DNA of 54,346 bases from an uncultured Clostridia bacterium (lineage in GTDB: Bacteria; Bacillota; Clostridia; Christensenellales; Borkfalkiaceae). The notes beneath the pieces were generated by a model. That model was given only the letters and a program-made list of their open reading frames with translations, searched no databases and had not been told where the DNA came from. Where the stretch lies: the NCBI GenBank assembly GCA_944327625.1, contig CALVHL010000012.1, positions 1 to 54,346 of the forward strand, in the 5' to 3' direction. The translations under genes and the position numbers were made by a program. Below, piece after piece: positions 34,875 to 42,241 of this stretch (position 1 is its first letter; each line of letters opens with the position of its first letter).

Positions 34875-36007
34875 GCGCAATTCTTACCATAATGAAGAAG
34901 GAGTTTGCCCGCTTTTTCGGCGACAAGCGCCTCATACTCTCCATACTTCTGCCCGGGCTCATAATCTATGCCGTATATACGGCAATGGGCAGCATTACCC
35001 AAAGCTTTACGGAAACGCCCGTGCAGGCAGTCGTATGCGTCAGGAATATGCCGCAATCGCTCTCGCAGGCGGTCTCGTCCGTATTTATCATCGATGAGGG
35101 CGAGGGCGACGACGAGGCGCTCAAAGAGCGCATAAGGGAGGGAGATCTCGACCTGCTCGTCATCTTCCCCGAAGATTTCGACGAGGCGATTGCCGAAAAT
35201 GCCCTGCCCGACGTCAGCATCTACTATAATTCGGGCGATACGGCTTCTTCGTCGGCGTATTATGCCATGACCGCCCTCCTCAATTCCTTCGAGGAGAGTA
35301 TTTCGGACGTACTGACGATCAATCGCGGCGAGGGACAGTTCGACCTTGCCGACAGCGGCGCGCTGGCAAAGGACATACTCTCGATGATAGTGCCTATGGT
35401 GCTCATAATGCTGTTGTTCTCGGGCTGTATTGCCGTTGTGCTCGAATCTATCGCGGGCGAAAAGGAGAGGGGTACTTTTGCGACCATGCTCGTCACGCCC
35501 GTAAAGCGCACATATATCGCGGCGGGCAAAATACTTTCGCTCTCCGCGCTCGCAATGCTCAGCGGGCTTTCAAGCTTTCTGGGGTTGATATTCTCCATAC
35601 CCAGCCTCATCGGCGGGCTTGAAGGCATAAGCTTTACAATGTACGGCTTTACGGACTATCTCTTAATTTTCCTCGTCATAATAATGACCGTGCTCGTGCT
35701 CGTCGCCCTGCTCTCGATAGTTTCGGCGTTCGCAAAGAGCACTAAGGAAGCCAACGGACTTATGGCACCCGTAATGATACTCGTGCTGCTCTGTTCGGTC
35801 GTGTCGATGTTCGTGCCGAATACGGCGATAGGCATATATTTCGTGCCCGTCTTAAACAGCGCCATGTGCATTTCTTCCATAATGTCGGGCGCGCTTTCCG
35901 TGGCGGCTTTCCTTATCACTATCGGCGTAAATCTCGCGTTCACCCTGCTGCTTGCCGTGGTGCTCGCGTTCATGTTCAATTCCGAAAAAATCATATTCAA
36001 CGGCTGA
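34871..36007 (+). CDS. ABC-2 type permease (NatB-like)
   Basis: A 378-residue permease with one N-terminal membrane segment (about 22-42), an extracytoplasmic domain (about 43-170), and five more segments (from about 172 to the end). The signature ESIAGEKERGTFATMLVTPV (about 194-213) is the conserved loop of NatB/YhaP-type ABC-2 permeases. Its ATG overlaps the stop of the ATPase gene. Known NatAB exports Na+ in Bacillus, but related pairs export other compounds, so the substrate is left open. Confidence 0.9.
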   Translation: MSAILTIMKKEFARFFGDKRLILSILLPGLIIYAVYTAMGSITQSFTETPVQAVVCVRNMPQSLSQAVSSVFIIDEGEGDDEALKERIREGDLDLLVIFPEDFDEAIAENALPDVSIYYNSGDTASSSAYYAMTALLNSFEESISDVLTINRGEGQFDLADSGALAKDILSMIVPMVLIMLLFSGCIAVVLESIAGEKERGTFATMLVTPVKRTYIAAGKILSLSALAMLSGLSSFLGLIFSIPSLIGGLEGISFTMYGFTDYLLIFLVIIMTVLVLVALLSIVSAFAKSTKEANGLMAPVMILVLLCSVVSMFVPNTAIGIYFVPVLNSAMCISSIMSGALSVAAFLITIGVNLAFTLLLAVVLAFMFNSEKIIFNG

Positions 36008-36039
36008 TATGTGCGGGGCAATTTAATTTTAAAGAAGAA

Positions 36040-36138
36040 GCGGCGGACGAATTTTAAAAAAATCGTCCGCCGCAATGCGTTTCACTCCGCGCCGTAGGCG
36101 CAGAAAATAAGCCGCGGGAAAAGGCGTTTTCCCGCGGC
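36040..36138. other. Two strong hairpins between natB-like gene and SRP RNA
   Basis: Hairpin 1 has an 11-bp perfect stem (36040-36050 with 36063-36073). Hairpin 2 has a 12-bp perfect stem (36111-36122 with 36127-36138). They lie between convergent transcription units. Neither has a classic U-tract on the plus strand. They probably end or protect the natB-like mRNA and back up the SRP RNA terminator. Confidence 0.5.
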
Positions 36139-36147
36139 GTAAATTTC

Positions 36148-36424
36148 AAAAAAACCGTGCAGCCCCTTTTGCCGTCGAAGACCGAAGCGTAACCCGTACA
36201 GGTAGCTACTTCAAAGCAACCTTATGGCACACCCGCTTGGCCGTTTAGTGCTGCTATATCCCTATCCTGACACGGTTCACGGCGGCAAGTTGCATAAGAC
36301 CTTGAGATCAACGCCCCTTATACGGGGCAGCCTTCCATCTTTGGCGTCGGGAGGGGCAGTTCAGTCCTGCTGTAGCGGATTGCAGGTACAGGGCACCGCT
36401 GACTCCCCACTTAGCACGGTAGGG
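36148..36424 (-). ncRNA. ffs: Signal recognition particle RNA, large Gram-positive type
   Basis: On the minus strand the 5' end reads CCGTGCTAAGTGGGGAGTCA followed by GCGGTGCCCTGTACCTGCAA, the Alu-domain consensus of Bacillus/Clostridium scRNA. The S-domain tip is at 36249-36270: TCAGG, a short stem with GGGA tetraloop (GNRA type), then the conserved AGCAGCA asymmetric loop. The closing helix pairs CCGTGC (36415-36420) with GCACGG (36155-36160), immediately followed by a seven-T tract (36148-36154). Length of about 270 nt fits the large form with Alu domain. It binds Ffh and targets nascent membrane and secreted proteins. Ends are approximate. Confidence 0.92.
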
Positions 36425-36427
36425 TAA

Positions 36428-36457
36428 TTATAGCATAACCGCCCGCACTTTTGCAAC
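36428..36457 (-). promoter_or_regulatory. Promoter of the SRP RNA
   Basis: On the minus strand, TTGCAA (36452-36457) and perfect TATAAT (36428-36433) at 18-base spacing, placing the start near 36421. Confidence 0.7.
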
Positions 36458-36483
36458 TAAATTTCTGTCGGTTTATAAATAAC

Positions 36484-36512
36484 TTGACTTTTCTTTGGCA
36501 ATATTTTACAAT
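36484..36512 (+). promoter_or_regulatory. Promoter of the Mrp-like gene
   Basis: TTGACT (36484-36489) and TACAAT (36507-36512) at 17-base spacing. It is divergent from, and close to, the SRP RNA promoter. Confidence 0.65.
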
Positions 36513-36537
36513 GTTAAAAGTGTTAAAGGAGAAGACT

Positions 36538-37377
36538 ATGTCAGAAAATTGTACTCATGACTGTTCTTCCTGCGGCGAAAACTGTTCTTCCCGTAAATCG
36601 GAAAGCATGAAGAAAGCGCCGCACAAGCTCAGTAAAATCAGAAAAGTAATCGCCGTTGTCTCGGGCAAGGGCGGCGTAGGCAAATCTATGACCAGCGCGA
36701 TGCTCGCCTCGGCGGCAAACAAAAGCGGCCTCAATACTGCGCTCATGGACGCCGACATAACCGGCCCTTCCATACCCAGAATGTTCGGCCTCCGCGACAG
36801 GGCGATGGGCAGCGAGGGCGGAATACTGCCCGTAGAAACCCAAAGCGGCATACAGGTAATGTCGATGAACGTCCTGCTTGACAGAGAGGACGATCCCGTC
36901 GTATGGCGCGGCGCGCTCATCTCGGGCACCGTGCTCCAATTCTGGACGGACGTGATATGGCACGACGTGGACATAATGTTCATCGATATGCCCCCCGGAA
37001 CGGGCGACGTGCCCCTGACCATATTCCAGAGCCTGCCCCTCGACGGCATAATAATCGTCACCACCCCGCAGGACCTCGTCGGAATGATAGTCGGCAAGGC
37101 GGTTAAAATGGCGGATATGATGAATATTCCCATTCTCGGCATAGTCGAGAATATGAGCTACATCACCTGCCCTGACTGCGGAAGGAAGATAGAGGTATTC
37201 GGCGACAGCAAGGTCGACGCCGTCGCGCTCGAACACGGCATAACCAACGTCGTCAAAGTGCCCATCGACTGCGAGCTCACCAAGGCGGCAGACGCGGGCG
37301 AGATAGAGAATTTCCCCCGCGACTATTACGGCGATTTCTTTGCGAAAGTCGCAAAATCTATAAAGCTCTCCAAGTAA
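36538..37377 (+). CDS. Mrp/NBP35 family Fe-S cluster carrier ATPase
   Basis: A 279-residue P-loop ATPase of the Mrp/Nbp35/ApbC group, which carries and transfers Fe-S clusters in the cytoplasm. The deviant Walker A GKGGVGKS is at 43-50. Other family motifs are MDADITGPSIPRMFG, FIDMPPGTGDVPLT, and GIVENMSYITCPDCG with the CxxC that binds the bridging cluster. The N-terminal tail carries four extra cysteines (5, 9, 12 and 16), reminiscent of but differently spaced from the NBP35 N-terminal motif. ATG 36538 follows AAAGGAG; a longer in-frame reading from 36451 crosses the promoter and is rejected. Monocistronic. Confidence 0.93.
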   Translation: MSENCTHDCSSCGENCSSRKSESMKKAPHKLSKIRKVIAVVSGKGGVGKSMTSAMLASAANKSGLNTALMDADITGPSIPRMFGLRDRAMGSEGGILPVETQSGIQVMSMNVLLDREDDPVVWRGALISGTVLQFWTDVIWHDVDIMFIDMPPGTGDVPLTIFQSLPLDGIIIVTTPQDLVGMIVGKAVKMADMMNIPILGIVENMSYITCPDCGRKIEVFGDSKVDAVALEHGITNVVKVPIDCELTKAADAGEIENFPRDYYGDFFAKVAKSIKLSK

Positions 37378-37383
37378 AGTCGG

Positions 37384-37416
37384 GCTTATTTTGCCGCACC
37401 GCGCGGCAAAATAAGC
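37384..37416 (+). terminator. Hairpin after the Mrp-like gene
   Basis: A 14-bp perfect stem (37384-37397 with 37403-37416) and a five-base loop, followed by TTTAAAAA. Probable terminator despite the short T-tract. Confidence 0.65.
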
Positions 37417-37434
37417 TTTAAAAATCACAAAAGA

Positions 37435-37561
37435 AAAATCCGTTGCGACTATGCTCGTAACGGATTTTAAAACTTGACGGTATAGTATTGCGGGCAGCTT
37501 TTTTTAAGCCGCCCGCAATAATTATTATGCGGCGGCGCGATTTTTCCCTCGCGCCGCCGCA
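37435..37561. other. Cluster of three further hairpins
   Basis: Stems are 37435-37444 with 37459-37468, 37487-37495 with 37511-37519, and a 13-bp GC stem 37528-37540 with 37549-37561. They lie between convergent genes, and the last two probably end the minus-strand radical SAM operon. No coding sequence is present. Confidence 0.5.
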
Positions 37562-37727
37562 AATCTCTGTTTATGAAACCATAGCCCCCGCAAAACCTAT
37601 TGCAAATCTCTGCTCGTAAATTCTTATTTCGGCAAAATCCGCCGCAAATCTGTTCTTATAAAGCCGCAACTTTTTTAAAAACCGCCGCAAGCACTGTAAA
37701 TTCCTAAACCAGCCGCAGGGCTATGCG
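37559..37727. repeat. Degenerate ~43-bp direct repeats, four copies
   Basis: The motif gcaaatctctg (or close variants) begins at 37559, 37602, 37644 and 37687, a period of 42-43 bases, each followed by a similar AT-rich stretch and a gccgc-like end. No open frame spans them. The copies are degenerate and the function is unknown. Confidence 0.4.
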
Positions 37728-37730
37728 CGT

Positions 37731-38462
37731 TCACTGCCCGCGCTTTTCGGGCAAAAACTTCCAATAGCGCACGGGCATATAGCCCTTCATCTGCTTTTCG
37801 TGCGGTCGGCTTTCGATATTTACCGACTTATAGTACTGCCGCCACAGATCCTCGAAATACTTTTCGTATTCCGACAGGTACACGTCCGCGCTGTCGGCGC
37901 GCGTTATGACTATCTCCCGCCCGTCGTAGAGCGCCGCAATGCTGCGCTTTATATCGTGTATGACGAAGCGCTGATTTTTAAGTCGTTCGGCAAAGTGCGG
38001 CGCAACAAGGTCGGTTATGTCGTTGTCGGGGGAGTAGGGGGCGTACAGCACGCCGTCGGCGTTCTCCATAAACCGCAGAAAGCCTTTAAGTTTATGCACT
38101 TCGCCCGTAACTTTCTGTCTGAGGTCGTTCATTTCCAGCACGGTCGGGTGCGCCAGCATATTGCGTACCGCGCCGCCGTGTTTTACTATCAGCCTGACGT
38201 ATTCGAGCGCGACCGTCTCTTTCGTCGCGTCGCAGCTTCTCAGCACCAGGCGTATTTCACCCTCCGCGCCGCCGTCGAGCAGGCGCAGTTTTTTCCTCAC
38301 CCGTCCGCACTTTTCCTCGTCCGCGACGACCTCGACTATCTCGCTGCCCAGCTCGGTCTGAATATTGTTCTGCGAAGTTATTATCGCGTCCTTGTCGTTG
38401 TAAGCGTCGAAAACCGCCGTGTAAAATGCGGCTTCGCCGCCGTCGGTCAGATAATAAGTCAT
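37731..38462 (-). CDS. DUF4130 protein, probable DNA metabolism partner of radical SAM protein
   Basis: A 243-residue soluble protein of the DUF4130/TIGR03915 group ('probable DNA metabolism protein'). It opens with YYLTDGGEAAFYTAVFDAY and contains HPTVLEMNDLRQKVTGEVHK and KGFLRFMENADGVLYAPYSP, which are the family's marks. These proteins occur almost always beside the radical SAM protein encoded here just upstream, and sometimes fused to a uracil-DNA glycosylase domain, hence the repair link. No such domain is fused here. Its start codon overlaps the stop of the radical SAM gene (ATGA). The biochemical activity is unknown. Confidence 0.85.
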   Translation of the reverse strand: MTYYLTDGGEAAFYTAVFDAYNDKDAIITSQNNIQTELGSEIVEVVADEEKCGRVRKKLRLLDGGAEGEIRLVLRSCDATKETVALEYVRLIVKHGGAVRNMLAHPTVLEMNDLRQKVTGEVHKLKGFLRFMENADGVLYAPYSPDNDITDLVAPHFAERLKNQRFVIHDIKRSIAALYDGREIVITRADSADVYLSEYEKYFEDLWRQYYKSVNIESRPHEKQMKGYMPVRYWKFLPEKRGQ

Positions 38463-39715
38463 ATTTCACCCGTGCGGGCGCTGAGAGCTATATCGGCGGA
38501 GGAGAACATCGAAAGCTGTTCGGCGTTTTCCTCCGTGCGGCCGAGCGTAAGCGCCGCCCTGACCGCGCCGCGGCTCTCCGAACCGTAAAATTTGCCGCGG
38601 CAGGTGATAAAGTGTTTTGCCCGCTTGATTATTATGCGCATTTTTGCAAGATTATCGAAGTCGAGCGCCGTATATTTTCTCGCCTGCATTATTCTGTATG
38701 CGCCCCTCGCGCCTATCCCGGGCACGCGCAGCAGCATTTCGAGCGGCGCGGTGTTGACCTCGACGGGAAAGAGGTGCATATTCTTCATCGCCCACGCGCA
38801 CTTGGGATCGCAGTCGGCGTCGAGGTTGTCGCCCTCGCCGCACAGCTCGTCCACGTCGAACCCGTAAAAGCGTATAAGCCAGTCTGCCTGATACAGCCTG
38901 TGCTCCCGCAATAGCCCCGCGCCCGCCGTCGGCAGCTTAGGACTCTCCACGACGGGGATATAGGAGGAGTAGTACACCCTTTTGAGCCCCATCTTGCGGT
39001 AGAGCGCCTCGGTAAGCCGCAGTATCTGCCCGTCGCTCTCGGGCGACGCGCCAATAATCATCTGCGTCGTCTGTCCCGCGGGTATTACCTTGCCGCTTCT
39101 TATTTTGTTTAGCCTGTCATAGTCGCTTGCGTCTTTCAGCTTTTTCATGGGCATGATCAGGCTGTCGCGCGTCTTCTGCGGCGCGAGCAGTTTAAGCGAT
39201 TTCTCGCTCGGCAGCTCTATGTTGAAGCTCATTCTGTCGACGTATTTCGCGGCGCGCATGATCAGCGCGTCGTCGGCGTTAGGTATGCCTTTCAGGTGTA
39301 TATAGCCGTTGAAGTTGTACGCCTTGCGCAACTTCACGACCGTCTCGCACAGCGCTTCCATCGTCCTGTCGGGTGTGGAGAACACGGCGGAGGAGAGGAA
39401 CAGCCCCTCGATGTAATTTCTTTTGTAAAAACTTATCGTCAGCTCGCATATCTCGTCGGGCGTAATTTCCGCCCTCGGCACGTCCGCGCTCCGCCTGTTG
39501 GGGCAGTATTCGCAGTCGTAGAGACAGTCGTTGCTCATCAGTATTTTGAGAAGGGATATACATCTTCCGTCGGGGGTAAAGGAGTGGCATATCCCACCGA
39601 CGGAAGCGTTACCCAAGCCCCCTTTCGCGTTCACCCGTTTTGAACCCGATGAGGAGCAGGAAACGTCGTATTTGGCGCTTTCCGTAAGTATTTGCAGCCT
39701 GTTTGCGTCGATCAT
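38459..39715 (-). CDS. Putative DNA modification/repair radical SAM protein
   Basis: A 418-residue radical SAM enzyme of the TIGR03916 type. The cluster-binding motif is CLYDCEYC (about 64-71), and the opening is AKYDVSCSSSGSKR followed by GGICHSFTPDGRCISLLK. The C-terminus has a helix-hairpin-helix (LLRVPGIGARGAYRIMQAR, about 330-348), a typical non-specific DNA-binding element. Family members are predicted to act on DNA, in repair or modification, with the DUF4130 partner. ATG 39715 is preceded by GGGAGGAAA. It is the first gene of a two-gene operon with a perfect consensus promoter. Family call is firm, reaction unknown. Confidence 0.88.
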   Translation of the reverse strand: MIDANRLQILTESAKYDVSCSSSGSKRVNAKGGLGNASVGGICHSFTPDGRCISLLKILMSNDCLYDCEYCPNRRSADVPRAEITPDEICELTISFYKRNYIEGLFLSSAVFSTPDRTMEALCETVVKLRKAYNFNGYIHLKGIPNADDALIMRAAKYVDRMSFNIELPSEKSLKLLAPQKTRDSLIMPMKKLKDASDYDRLNKIRSGKVIPAGQTTQMIIGASPESDGQILRLTEALYRKMGLKRVYYSSYIPVVESPKLPTAGAGLLREHRLYQADWLIRFYGFDVDELCGEGDNLDADCDPKCAWAMKNMHLFPVEVNTAPLEMLLRVPGIGARGAYRIMQARKYTALDFDNLAKMRIIIKRAKHFITCRGKFYGSESRGAVRAALTLGRTEENAEQLSMFSSADIALSARTGEI

Positions 39716-39797
39716 ACGCGTTTCCTCCCGTTAAAAAGAACAGTTATTCGTCAGCGAAGCCCGTTACCCCGCATCTCAAACATTTGTTCGTGTTGCT

Positions 39798-39826
39798 ATT
39801 ATAGCACCGCCAAATCGCAATGTCAA
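39798..39826 (-). promoter_or_regulatory. Consensus promoter of the radical SAM/DUF4130 operon
   Basis: On the minus strand, TTGACA (39821-39826), 17 bases, TATAAT (39798-39803). No LexA-like box was seen around it. Confidence 0.85.
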
Positions 39827-39901
39827 CACATTTTCGATAATTTTTCGGCAGGAAAATACTGTAAAAGTTTCACTGTTTTTTCATAATAATGACATTTAGG
39901 T

Positions 39902-39929
39902 TTGCACAAAATCAATTATAATGTATAAT
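39902..39929 (+). promoter_or_regulatory. Promoter of the two-component system
   Basis: TTGCAC (39902-39907) and TATAAT (39924-39929) at 16-base spacing. A second TATAAT (39917-39922) lies just upstream but at an unsuitable distance. Confidence 0.6.
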
Positions 39930-39957
39930 ATAGAAGAAAACATTGGGGGTAAGACAA

Positions 39958-40623
39958 GTGAAAGTCTTGATAGTCGACGATGAGGAGATGATAAGGAACG
40001 TACTCAAAGAGTATGTAGAGTTCGAGGGCAATCAGGCGTATGAAGCCGCCGACGGAATGGAGGCGGTGAGGCTCTGCCGCGACAACGATTACGACATAAT
40101 CTTAATGGACATAATGATGCCCCGTCTCGACGGCTTTTCGGCGGTCAAGGAGATAAAGAAGATTAAGGACATACCCGTAATAATGCTGTCGGCGCGCGGC
40201 GAGGAATACGATAAACTTTTCGGCTTCGAGATAGGCGTGGACGACTACGTCACCAAGCCCTTCTCGCCCAAGGAAGTAATGGCGAGGATAAACGTCGTCA
40301 CCAAGCGGCACAGCCAGAAGAACGAGACGGGCGACATCGTCACCTTCGAGGGGCTGACCGTCGACATGGCGGGGCGCAACGTGTTCGTCGACGGCGAAAA
40401 GGTCGACCTCACGCCCAAGGAATACGAAATACTTTTCTACTTCATCAGGAACAAGGGCATTGCGCTGACGAGGGAAAAGCTCCTCTACGACGTATGGGGC
40501 TTTGACTTCTACGGCGACGACCGCACGGTAGACACGCATATCAAGATGCTCCGTGCAAACCTCAAAGAATACCGTAAATTCATCGTTACTTTAAGGGGCG
40601 TGGGTTATAAATTTGAAGTCTGA
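39958..40623 (+). CDS. OmpR/PhoB family response regulator
   Basis: A 221-residue regulator. The receiver domain has acidic residues VDDEE (6-10), phospho-acceptor Asp51 in IILMDIMMPRLDG, the switch Ser in MLSARG, and VTKPF with the conserved lysine. The winged-helix DNA-binding domain follows (about 128-220: LTPKEYEILFYFIRNKGIAL, then RTVDTHIKMLRANL). GTG 39958 is chosen because GGGGG lies eight bases upstream; a TTG at 39943 falls within that site. It overlaps the histidine kinase gene, its certain partner. The regulon is unknown. Confidence 0.94.
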   Translation: MKVLIVDDEEMIRNVLKEYVEFEGNQAYEAADGMEAVRLCRDNDYDIILMDIMMPRLDGFSAVKEIKKIKDIPVIMLSARGEEYDKLFGFEIGVDDYVTKPFSPKEVMARINVVTKRHSQKNETGDIVTFEGLTVDMAGRNVFVDGEKVDLTPKEYEILFYFIRNKGIALTREKLLYDVWGFDFYGDDRTVDTHIKMLRANLKEYRKFIVTLRGVGYKFEV

Positions 40624-42094
40624 TAACAGTTCCGTAAGGACGAAGGGACGCAAAAAATTCAGGTGTATACGCACCAACGTCATTCTCTGGCGGTATTTCG
40701 CCCTCTTTGCGGTGGGCATAATACTGCTCGTGGCGGTGGTGTGTTATACCGTGCTCGGAAATTCGCTGATAGCCCAGCAGATCAAGCGCGTCGAGGAGAT
40801 AGGCGTCGAACTTACCGACTTCGTCAACGATCCGCGGATCTCCGACGAGATAAAGGAAGCCAGGCTCAACGAATATGCGCTCTATGACAACGTGACGGTA
40901 TTCGTCATCTCCGAGGACGGCATAATTCTCTATCCGCAGATGTTCGTCGCGCCCGACAGACTGGGCGACATAACCGAGGAAGTCAACGAGAATATGCCCG
41001 AATGGAACGAGGACGCCGTTGCGGAATACAACACGGGCGACGGCGACAGCATGACGTATAACTACGTCTCCTGCGTACGGTTCGGGGGGACGAGGGCAAT
41101 GCTGCTCATAAGATACCCCATTTCACCGATAGCCTACTCGATTAAGCAGACGCAGCTCTACGTCATACTCATATCGCTCTGCGTGCTCGTCGTGGCGTTC
41201 GTCATATCCTATTCGCTTGCCGAGCGGATCTCCCGCCCCATACGCGATCTGTCGGACAACGTCTCCAAGCTCGCCGACGGCGATTTCAGCGTGCAGTTCA
41301 CTTCGACCGACTATGCCGAAGTCGCCACGCTGTCTGACAACCTCAACTATATGCGCGACGAGATTAAAAAGAGCGACGATTTTCAGAAAGAGCTGCTCGC
41401 CAACGTTACGCACGATCTCAAAACGCCGCTCACCATGATCAAGGCTTATGCCTCGATGATACAGGAGATTTCGGGCGACAACCCCGAAAAGCGCAACAAG
41501 CACCTCTCGGTAATAATCGAGGAATCCGACCGCCTGACGGGGCTCGTCAACGACATACTCATAACTTCAAAAATACGCTCGGGGCTCGGTCAGCTCAACA
41601 AAAAGGTGTTCAACCTCACCGAATTTCTGTACGGCATAATCGCCAAGTTCGGCTACTTGCAGGAGACGCAGGGCTATAAGATAATGGTCGACGTCGATCC
41701 CAATATGTACACGCTCGCCGACGATGAGAAGGTAGGGCAGGTAATATACAACCTCATCTCCAACGCCGTCAACTACACGGGCGAGGACAAGACCATCTAT
41801 ATTTCGCTCAAATACGTCGCCGAGACCAACTGCACGAGGTTTTCCGTGCGCGATACGGGCAAGGGCATAGACGAGGAGGAGCGTCAGCACATCTGGGAGC
41901 GGTATTACCGCAGCAAGGACAGCCACACCCGCCCCGTAAAGGGCACGGGTTTGGGGCTCAATATAGTCAAGATTATTCTCGACGCCCATGCGTTCAACTT
42001 CGGCGTAAGCTCGGAGGAGGGCAAGGGCTCGACCTTCTTCGTCGATTTCCCTTCGGTATCCTCCATTCCCGAAGACGGCGGCAAAGACCAATGA
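40613..42094 (+). CDS. Membrane sensor histidine kinase
   Basis: A 493-residue kinase: basic N-terminus, membrane segment 27-47, an extracytoplasmic sensing domain (about 48-178), a second segment (about 181-203) and a HAMP linker (about 204-255). The HisKA domain carries His267 in NVTHDLKTPLTM, and the ATPase domain has the N box NLISNAVNY, DTGKGI and GTGLGL. It would phosphorylate the response regulator encoded just upstream. The start is probably TTG 40613, overlapping the regulator stop by 11 bases, after AAGGGG at long spacing; the exact start is uncertain. The signal sensed is unknown. Confidence 0.93.
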   Translation: MKSDNSSVRTKGRKKFRCIRTNVILWRYFALFAVGIILLVAVVCYTVLGNSLIAQQIKRVEEIGVELTDFVNDPRISDEIKEARLNEYALYDNVTVFVISEDGIILYPQMFVAPDRLGDITEEVNENMPEWNEDAVAEYNTGDGDSMTYNYVSCVRFGGTRAMLLIRYPISPIAYSIKQTQLYVILISLCVLVVAFVISYSLAERISRPIRDLSDNVSKLADGDFSVQFTSTDYAEVATLSDNLNYMRDEIKKSDDFQKELLANVTHDLKTPLTMIKAYASMIQEISGDNPEKRNKHLSVIIEESDRLTGLVNDILITSKIRSGLGQLNKKVFNLTEFLYGIIAKFGYLQETQGYKIMVDVDPNMYTLADDEKVGQVIYNLISNAVNYTGEDKTIYISLKYVAETNCTRFSVRDTGKGIDEEERQHIWERYYRSKDSHTRPVKGTGLGLNIVKIILDAHAFNFGVSSEEGKGSTFFVDFPSVSSIPEDGGKDQ

Positions 42095-42101
42095 TGAATG
42101 T

Positions 42102-42137
42102 AACCCGACGGAAGCTACGCGCTTCCGTCGGGTTTTC
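42102..42137 (+). terminator. Terminator of the two-component operon
   Basis: A 14-bp perfect stem (42102-42115 with 42121-42134) and a five-base loop. The stem ends in TT and two more T residues follow. It is close behind the kinase gene. Confidence 0.8.
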
Positions 42138-42177
42138 GCACGGTTATTTTTTCTTGACCGTCGGGGCATAATTTTAT

Positions 42178-42206
42178 TTGCTTTTTGCCGCGCCGAGCGG
42201 TATAAT
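42178..42206 (+). promoter_or_regulatory. Promoter of uvrBA
   Basis: TTGCTT (42178-42183) and TATAAT (42201-42206) at 17-base spacing, 36 bases before the uvrB start. No clear LexA (GAAC-N4-GTTC type) box is seen nearby. Confidence 0.6.
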
Positions 42207-42241
42207 CATTAAAACTATTGTTTTACTTTTTTTGTAAGATT

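Noticed and set aside
37559-37727. CRISPR-like array
   Set aside because: The shared part is only about 11 bases, the copies are degenerate and no cas genes are present.
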